A stretch of DNA of 64,000 bases from Salvator merianae (Eukaryota > Chordata > Lepidosauria > Squamata > Teiidae): the NCBI GenBank assembly GCA_003586115.2, contig QVOM02000112.1, positions 50,590,212 through 50,654,211 of the forward strand, written 5' to 3'. Position numbers and translations under genes: made by a program. Below the pieces are notes generated by a model that saw nothing but the letters and a program-made list of their open reading frames with translations, was not told the origin of the DNA and did not search any database. Positions within the stretch are counted from its first letter, which is position 1. Each line of letters starts with the position of its first letter. This document shows, in pieces, positions 24,701 through 33,700 of this stretch.

Positions 24701-27700
24701 TTGCAGAAATGGTGAAGTGCCAAATAAGGCAGCCAAGAAGTGACCCATCCACGATCTGGGAGGAATGAAATAGACTCATCACTCCATTTTGTGCCTAATA
24801 AAGAGTGTTGCTTTCAGTTCTCTTGTTTCTGTTGTGTTTCTCACAGGCTCTATGAAGCATTTTTTTTCCTGAGTCTGTGACATCCCCAGAGCAGTAGGGA
24901 GCTGGTAGCAGCACCCACGTCCTTCTTTTTCAATTTTGCAATTTGCTGAAATGCTAGACTACAGCAGAGGACAACTCTTTACCAAACTACTTGGGAATTA
25001 AATCAGATTCTTTCTACTCCTATGAGTCTGGGTTGATGATCACTGCCAAGGTCTCCTTTAGCCTCCACGTGACACCAGGAAAAGAGCTGCATTGCCTCAG
25101 AGGAGATGGTGGGTAGTGCCTTCTGAAATTGGGGCCTACATTAATATGGGTTGTTGAGGCTGAGCAAAGAGCGAGGTTGCCCTGAGGTTAGCACTTTTTA
25201 AATATGCAAAAATCATTGGGGGAGTGTCATGGGGGAGAAGGCCATGAAGACAGATCACTGGCTGCATGATCACCAATCTCGGACCTCTTGAAGTTTAATT
25301 GAAACCCAGCATCAGTTCTACAATGACTTTATTGGAGAACAAGCATAGTAAGCAGAAATTGCATATTGGATAGCTAATAAGAAACCATACAGAACAAAGG
25401 CTATTCAATATTTTATACCCTGAAGTCACTTCCTCCTAAGAAGTGACACTCTTTTGGCCCCCAAACCTGACACCACTCCTCTTTTGCCCTAAAATCCATT
25501 GTTGCCACTCATTCTCTTCTACGGCTCTCATTCACACATGGCCTTGGAAACATCTTGCAAACATAATGGTGATTCCAGCCAGGGGAGTCACCTGATAACA
25601 CAGAGGATGAAGGCAAAGCAGAGGACGCGGGCTGGAGCTATAGCATGGCTTCTGCTCTAATCAGGCAAGAGCTGTGTACACCATTCCTAGCCTTAGAATG
25701 AAGTGAACTTCTCTTGCAGTGCTGTCCTTGAGGACACCAAAGGGAAAAGAATGCTGGTTGGAGCGCAGCAAAGTCTCTGCTCAAGCAAGGCAAAAGTCAA
25801 ACGTGCCACAGCTCAAGCTTTTTGGCAGCAGGGCATGAAATTTTTCTCTCCCTCCTCTCCCCCACCTGGTAGTAGTCCTTCCTCCACTGGCCACTGCAGC
25901 CCCTGCCTCATCTTCTCATCCTGCCATTGCATCATCTCTTATTTGGGTTCAGTACTCCAAACTAATCAAAAGAGCTTTCAAATGGGGTGGGATCCTCAAA
26001 AGTAGAGATGTGCACAAATTGGAAAATGGTGGCGCGGTTCAAATTCACCCCAGTTTGACATATCTCTAAAGTGAGATGTAATTTAAATGGCTTACCTTGG
26101 ATTTGGATTGAAATAATCTTGTCATTTTTGAGTTGTAACTCAGCACTGGATTTGACACTCTTTTATTGACAGCTTGGGCTCTTCATTTCTTCTGCAGTTT
26201 TCCTGTCCACAGTAAAAGATCTGGTGTTCTTCTGATGTGAAGTGGCTAATTCCAGTCTCATTGAAGTATTAGAAATGGGATACCTCTTTTACTGCAATGT
26301 TTGATTTAACCTACTAACACAGAATGACTGAGAGTTGTAGGATTTCCTTTTTTTCTTACGATGAAAATGTAAGGTGAAGAAAGTGAAATGATGCGGAATA
26401 AGATTTTAAAGACATTACATTCAAAGAAGCTGATTTTAATAATGTTGGTGCTCAGTTATAAAAAAAAAAAGAAATACTGTACAAGATAAAATTGTCTTGG
26501 AATTTGTACTTGTCTGACAGGATTTTAAATAAAGCCTCCCTTAGGCTTTTTTTAAGTGCCCTATTCTGTTTGTCAGACCAAGTATTTAATCAGAATGATA
26601 GGCTGTCCACTAGGGAGTCCTAAAGAAGAGGATTTCGTTCTCTGTTGTGTGATCGTTTAAAGCTGTGTTCATATGCACACTTTCAGTCACTCTTCTAGGA
26701 TTTGATTGCTAACGGATTTTCTGGCAATACATTTTTTAAAAAGCATATACCTTAAAATGAATATCTTAGTGCATGGATAAAGACAATCCAGTCCAATCAT
26801 TCATTTAGATTGTCAGAAGGCCTTTGATAAAGAACCCTCCTTAAAGACTTCACAATAATTTTAATTGTCATGGAATAAAAGGACTGACCCTGTTATGAAT
26901 AAGAAACTGTCTAAAGAATTGAAAACAAAGAATAAATGGACAGTTCTTACAATGGAGAGTTGAAACAAGGGGGCTATCCCAGTTCTATGTCCTAGAACTG
27001 TTTTTTTATTTAAAAAAAAAAAAGGATCTGGAGTCAAGTGTGACCAGTGAACAGTTAAGTTTGCTGATGATACTAAATTGTACAGAGTGGTAAAAACAAG
27101 AAGGGACTGTGGACATTTCTTATAATGGAGAGATGAAACAAAATGAAACAGTTCCAGGACTTAACCCCAAGGTTATGTCCTGGAACTTTTTTTTTAGTTT
27201 TTTTTAACATATTTATAAATGGAACAGCCAAATTTGCTGATGATACTAGATTGTTCAGAGTGGTAAAAACAAGACGGGACTGTGGAGCACTCTAAAGGGA
27301 TCTCTGCACGTTGGAGGAATGAGCATCAAAACGGCAGATGCTGTTCCAGTGCAGCAGGTGTAAAGTGATGCATATTGTACCTGAAAATTCTAACTAATAA
27401 AGTACACAAATGGAATTTGAGCTGATTGTGACTGATCAGAAAACAGATCTTTGTGTAATTCTAGATACTTAATAATAGTTTCAACACTATGAGCATGAGC
27501 AAAAACAAAAAACAAAAAAAAATTAGAACGTTAAGAACATTCTTATTAATAAGAAATGTATTAAAACCAGATGCTAATATTATGATTTCTTTATACAAAT
27601 CTATGGTGCAGCTGAATGGGGATTACTGTGTGCAGTTCTGATTATCCCATCTCAAAAGGGACATAGCAGAGTGGAGAAGATACAGAGAAGGGTAACTAAG

Positions 27701-30700
27701 GTGATCAAGGGATTAGAGGAGGTTTCCTGTGAAGAAAATTTGCAATGTTTGGGGCTTTTAGTCTAGAATAGAGGCTAGTGAGAAGGCACATGATAAAAAT
27801 ATATAAAAATATGCATAGTGTGGGCAAAGTGGATAGGGAGATATTTGTCTCCCTTTCCCAAAATACTAGTAGCAGGAGTCCCCCAATGAAGCTATATCCT
27901 GGAAGAATCAGGACAGACAGAAGGATTTCATTTTATTTTTTGAAAGATGGAACCAAGAAGGAATGCCTGCTCTGGATAATCTTCCTGCTACCAACCAGGG
28001 AAGTGACAGATGGCGCTCTAAGCCTTTATAAAGTCTCGGTGCCGAAACCTCCAGTTCTTCTGTCGCTTACCTCAGGGAAGCTTGAAGATCTTCAGTTTTC
28101 TTCACTTCATGGACTGTAGGCCCTGGTGGGCTTCGCCTTAATGGACTGGGCCCTTATGGGTGATGAGACAATTCAGTGAGACTGTTCAGCTCCTTGCCTG
28201 CCACCTGGGAGCTGCCTCCTCTTCACCTTGCTCCCCACAGCATTGGGAAATTACCACTGGAGGTTTGGAATTATCTGCTTCCCTGCCATTGGGATGTGCT
28301 AGCATTGGTGGGAGATGAACTTTGAGAGGCCTCATCCCTCCCTCCAAGACCAGGAAGTGATTTCTATTAGTTTTGACGCCAGCAAAGTCATTCCCCAACC
28401 CCTCAACATCAGGGATATGTCACTTAGTAGCATTTATCTATCGCATTTGTAGTAGTTTTTGGGCTATTGTGCCGTGTTCTATAGTTCTTCTGAGAACCTA
28501 CGTTTTCGGACATAGCTATGATGTCCATCTTCAGAGGATCTGACTTTGGGTCGAGTCAAAACAACTGAAGCACAAATGAACAATCAGTTGTTTTTACTCT
28601 TTCAGAAGTCAGATCCTTTGAAGATGGACATTGTAGCTATGTCCAAAAGCTTAGGTTTTCAGAAGAGCTATAGAACACGGCACAATAGCCCAAAAACTAC
28701 TACAAATGAGATTGAAACCGGCTGTGAAAGCCTACATTCTACCAGCATTTTTCCTCCCCCCCCAACAAACAAGGGGTACCTCAGCACATTTACCCCTCAA
28801 GTGCTAGGGCAGATGGAGAACTACCCATGTGGGAACTTTGGAAGTGGGTGTGGCCCTTGCCATCATGCCAGATACGTTGACCTGTCCTCCCATAGTCCAT
28901 TCAGTGGCATTCCTCTCAGAAATAAAACATGCTGTGGTGGGGGGCATGCTAGACTTTTATAAAATGAAAGCATAGCTCAAACTTTCACTGCTCAAACAGC
29001 CTTCATCCCCTTTGATCATTCTGGGGCAAAAATGTTGGGGGTGAGAATGTTGCAGGGGCTGAACGTGCCACCTCCCCACTAGGGGATAGAAGAGGAGGCA
29101 TCCTTTTTCTCTGTGATATTTTTGGGCCTTATTCTTTTGACAGGGCTCAAGAGGCCTGTACAAGCCATCAGCTGCAAGTTCAAAAAGCTGCTGTTTCTAG
29201 ATTCTGATTCCTAGACTGCATCTCTTTCTCCCCCCTCACCTAAGAAGAAAAGTGGCAAGTCAGGGAAGGGACATGCAGCCAAAGAAGATGAGGAACAAAG
29301 TGCAGTGGCAGGAGGGAAGGTACTCAGTCTTCTTCCCACTGCCTCCTGCCAAGAAGTCCAATGAGGGTTTGTGGAAGGCAGGCACTAAGCCTTCTAATCA
29401 TTCAAACCTGAAGGGGAAGCAAATGCCAACTACATCTGAACCATCATCAATTTCCTGCCTGCTTAAATATGCTTTCTGTGGCTTGCTCATCGGGAGAGTG
29501 TTGCTCTTCCCATTGAGCTGCTGGAACATCTTATGTCTGCAATTGCTGATCTCACTCATCATCTAGTGGTCACTTGGCACATTGCAGTTTAGCCTCAGAA
29601 CAGTCAACTTGTTGCTCCTGAGCTCTACCTAGTGATGAGATATTAGAAGTCAGGCGTTATTGCTAGAGTTCCCTCACGCTACTTGCTGAAGATCCAGCAG
29701 AATGAACTTCTAATCATTCCAGTGTCAGAGAAAATGCTGCTTCTCTGGAAGACAGTTCCTCTCCTATTGATTTTAACACTGCTGACCAGCACCCTCAAAG
29801 CTGTGTGAGGATGAGGATGGCGGCCTCCAGTCTGAAAGGAAGGTGGTTTGTTTGTCAGTCATCTCTGCTATCCCTTGTTCGATTAGATGAATTCCCCAAC
29901 TTACTTGCTAAAGGCAACTCTCAATCTAAAGCCAGTGGAACAAGTTCCAAATGATCTGGTTTTGACAATGACTGATCTAATTCTGGCCCCTATAAAAAGG
30001 GCACTAATTCTTCTTTTCCAAAGGCCTTCAGAAAATTCTTCAAGAGTAGAAATGCCCTCACCTTCCTTCTGTTCCTAGGATGCTGACTGTATTATCAGAG
30101 ATGCCTCCATGTAGGCTATGCCCCACTTGATGCCCCCATGATGGCCATATTGTCACAGTTCACTGCCCCCAACGTGGGAGACTGTCCTCTTGAGGATGCC
30201 AGAGACTATCATATGGAAACCATGCTGAAGAAAACTTTTGAAACTGATTCATTAGCCTTATATACCTCCGCTTAGCTTTCTCTCTTCTTTTGAGCAGTCT
30301 TAGGTGGACAGTCTTAACCCCCCCAGCACTAATGGCAGACTGCCTTGGATGCAATGTTACTATCAGCCAGGATCAGGGCCGATTCCCTTTCTGCTTGTAG
30401 AATCTTATAGCTCAAATTTTGGGAGATAGATGCTAATGCAAGGATCTATGTGGCCACAACTCCCTTTTTTGGGCAAGATGCTTTTTGGGCACTGCAAGAC
30501 AACTTGGTAGAGGCCAAAAAAAGAAAAAGGGCATGTCTGCTTCTCAGGCCTTATCTTCCAAAGGTAGAGACAAGAGGTTCTTTACCAAGAGGAATTCTTT
30601 TTGTTCCCTCCAGCCACAGTAATAATTTTCATGACTCAAGGGACAACACTTCCAGCAAACTTTAATTAGAACAAATCCTGATTTCCCTAAGTGACAGAGG

Positions 30701-33700
30701 AATGTGATGTGGCACATCCTCCCATCCCACTAAGCAGAATTGAACTAGTGGCCCCATCGCATAAGGTGGGAGGCCATTTGCATTTTTTGTTTCAGTTTGG
30801 CAAAGTTCTAAAGTTGATTCTTGGATTCTAGATGTGGTTCAATCTGGTTGCAGGATGGAGTTTAAGGAATTGCCCCCTCTTGATTTGTCCATTTCCTTAG
30901 AGGAATCAATCCATCTAGGACAAAGGAGGTTAAGAAAATTCTTAACCATCTTAAGGATATAGGGGCGGTTGAGTCAGTACCATGTGCCCAGAGAGGACAA
31001 GAGGTTTGGCATTCTATTCTTGATTTATAAATTATCAAAAAATTTCTTAAGTGTAGGAAGCTCAAAATGGAAAATCTTGCATCCATCAGGGCCAGAATGG
31101 ATGTTGACCACTTCCTACTTTCACTTAATCTTGAGGATACATACGTGCACATTCCAGTTCACCAGAGCTCTAGGCAGTTCCTCAGATTTGCATTGGGTTT
31201 CAGTCATTGGCAATTTTCTGCTCTGCCCTTTGGCTTGGGCATTGCAACTAAGGTGATTACTGTGTCTTCAGTGTGTCTCCTCATTTACTTACCTTGATGA
31301 CATTTTTATTACGGCCCACTCCAGGAACAAAGAGTCATGGGACTCTTCCACCATTGTCTAGGTGTTCTACTTCCACAGCTTCATTATCAACTGGGCCAGA
31401 AGTTTGCTGCAACTGTCTAAATCCTTCGTTCACCTTGGGGCCATTATTAGCACAATAGATGACTCCATCTGCCCTGCTTCTGAATGAATGCATGTCGTTA
31501 TCAGTCAACTAGCAATCATTAGGAGCTCTTTTCATTTAGTAACCCTGATAGGAAAGATGGTCTTCCTAATAAATCTAGTTCTGTGGGCAAGATTTTATGC
31601 AAAGTCACTACAGTGATTACTACTGCCTTATTCCAAGACCTTAGGGGCAAGGTGACCAGTACTCCTTATACTTCCATGAGAAGTAAGGCAGCCTTTTGCC
31701 TGGTGGTTGAATCCATGAAATCTACTAAGATTTCCCTACCTCATTGAGTGGTTGTAACTACCACAGCAAATTTAGATGGGTAGGGTGGCCATTGCATGGA
31801 CAGGCTTGTGCAGGGAAGGTGGTCATCCCCAGAGAACAGCCATTCAGTAAATTGAATGAAATTCAGAGCTATCTACCTGTCGTTTTTGTTATTTGAACAT
31901 CTGGTTTCTGGTAGGCATATATTTGTTAGAACCAATAATTCCACAGTAAAGGCTCACATCTATCAGCAGCTTTGCTTGACCTGTCGAGATTTTCACATGC
32001 AGAGAGGTTATCCTGTTGCCTGTCTCTGCTTTATAAAGACAAGTTTCCTGAACCTTGAGGTGGATGCCTCAGTTGTAATCCATTGCTGACAGCAGAATGG
32101 TCCTTGAACATTTTTCATTTTATAGTACACACGGGGACTTCCATATGAATCTTTAATACAACCTGAAGGACCTTTTGTAGGTGGTCAAAGTTTGTGAACT
32201 TGAACCCTTTTATTCCTTCTAGAGGGGAATATATGGCCTTTCTCTGGAGTGGCCTCAAATGCAACACAATTAAGAGGTAATCTGTAGTCTTGGTGGCACT
32301 TTTGGACCAAAATAGGTCTTCCCCCATTGGTTTCTGTCTGCATATTCAGAGGTTTCTGTATGGGGTCAAGCTTAAAGCAGGGTGGGTTTGCCATAGATTA
32401 CCTCAGTAGTGTCTTAATACCTCAGTAGTGTCTTAATCTTGTATTAAAGCATTCACACAGTCCTTCTTTGAACTCTTCAGCTCTGTCTCTTGGCTTCATT
32501 TTACTTGTAAGTCAGTTTTTAGTGGCTATTGTTTATGCCAGGCATATGTCAAAGTTAGCAGACTTGTCCTTGAATAAGCAATGTTTTCAAGTGACTCCAG
32601 TCTATCCTTCACACTAGGCCAAATAGTATGCCCAAAGTTAACTTTTTATTCCATAAACAAGAAGAGATTTTTGCCTAAGGTCGTCCTGTTATTTGGAGCA
32701 ATATTGGCATCTGTTGGATGTAAGGAGAGTGGTTTTCACATATGTGAAATACACCTTGCAATTTAGGTGGTCAGACTCCCTGTTTGCTTTGTTCCACCCT
32801 TGCAAGAGAGGAGAGAAGGCTTCGGCTAAGACCTTGCCTCATGGAATTTGGACTGTATGAAGACTGCATACAAGTCCCAGAGAACTTACCTAAGCAGATC
32901 TCGGCCTATTCTATCTGGTCTGCGGCATCTTCAACAGCCTTCCTGAATAGGGCATCAGTGGAGGAGATTTGCAGGGTGGCGACATAGCAAAACTCTTAAC
33001 CTTCTTCCACTATTATAAGCTATACTTGTGCTGCTTGGTGGAGGCCACCTTCAGGAGACAGATGCTGCGTACATCTTGGACACAGAAACTCCCTAGTCTT
33101 CCACCCAGGTAGGTGATGCTTGGGTACATTCCATCATAGGCATTCCTTCCTGGTTCTGTTTTTGGAGAGAACAACACTGGTACTTACTGTGAGATAATGA
33201 AGGTAAGTTTGGCCCTCCCTCTGACTAGGAAGTGAGGTTTTTTTGGCTTTGGATTGCTAAGCTTCAGAAGAACTGGGTTGGCATCAACAAGGCTTTTATA
33301 TAGGCTTAGGGTGCCATCTGTTGCTTTTCTGATTGGTAGCAGGAAGATCACCCATGGTTATGTCTTTCAGAACACCATCTCATGGTAAGTACCAGTGTTC
33401 TTTTATTATATAGCATATAATTAAACTTGTTATATTGGCCTCTGGTCTGAAAGGTTCCAAAAAAAGGTTTGAACCCATTTATGGAGGTCAGGGCTATAAA
33501 TCGATATTAGCTTTAATGGCAGTGTGACTGCCTCTGATAAAAGGAGGTGGTAAGTTTTGAAAGTCCAGCTGCTGTGAGATTGCAAAAGGACAGCAAGCTA
33601 TGTGGTTATGTCCTGCTAGTGGCATTCTTGTGCAACTGGTAGGCTCCTGTGAGAACAGACTGCTTGATTAGATGAGCCATGGGGAGCATTTCTTATGAAT

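Larger units (their letters stand above)
27946..33400 (+). mobile_element. DIRS-type retrotransposon, about 5.45 kb, inserted into CR1
   Basis: Contains, in DIRS order, a gag-like region, reverse transcriptase, RNase H and a tyrosine recombinase, between inverted terminal repeats (27978-28070 and 33259-33351, about 80% by eye). The interrupted CR1 continues on both sides without obvious loss. All frames are broken. It holds a Penelope-like palindrome at 28443-28760. Sense orientation relative to HSF2BP. Confidence 0.82.

Noticed and set aside
28546..28962. 138-codon open frame on the plus strand
   Set aside because: Begins in the Penelope palindrome and runs into DIRS sequence; no domain, explained by nested repeats.
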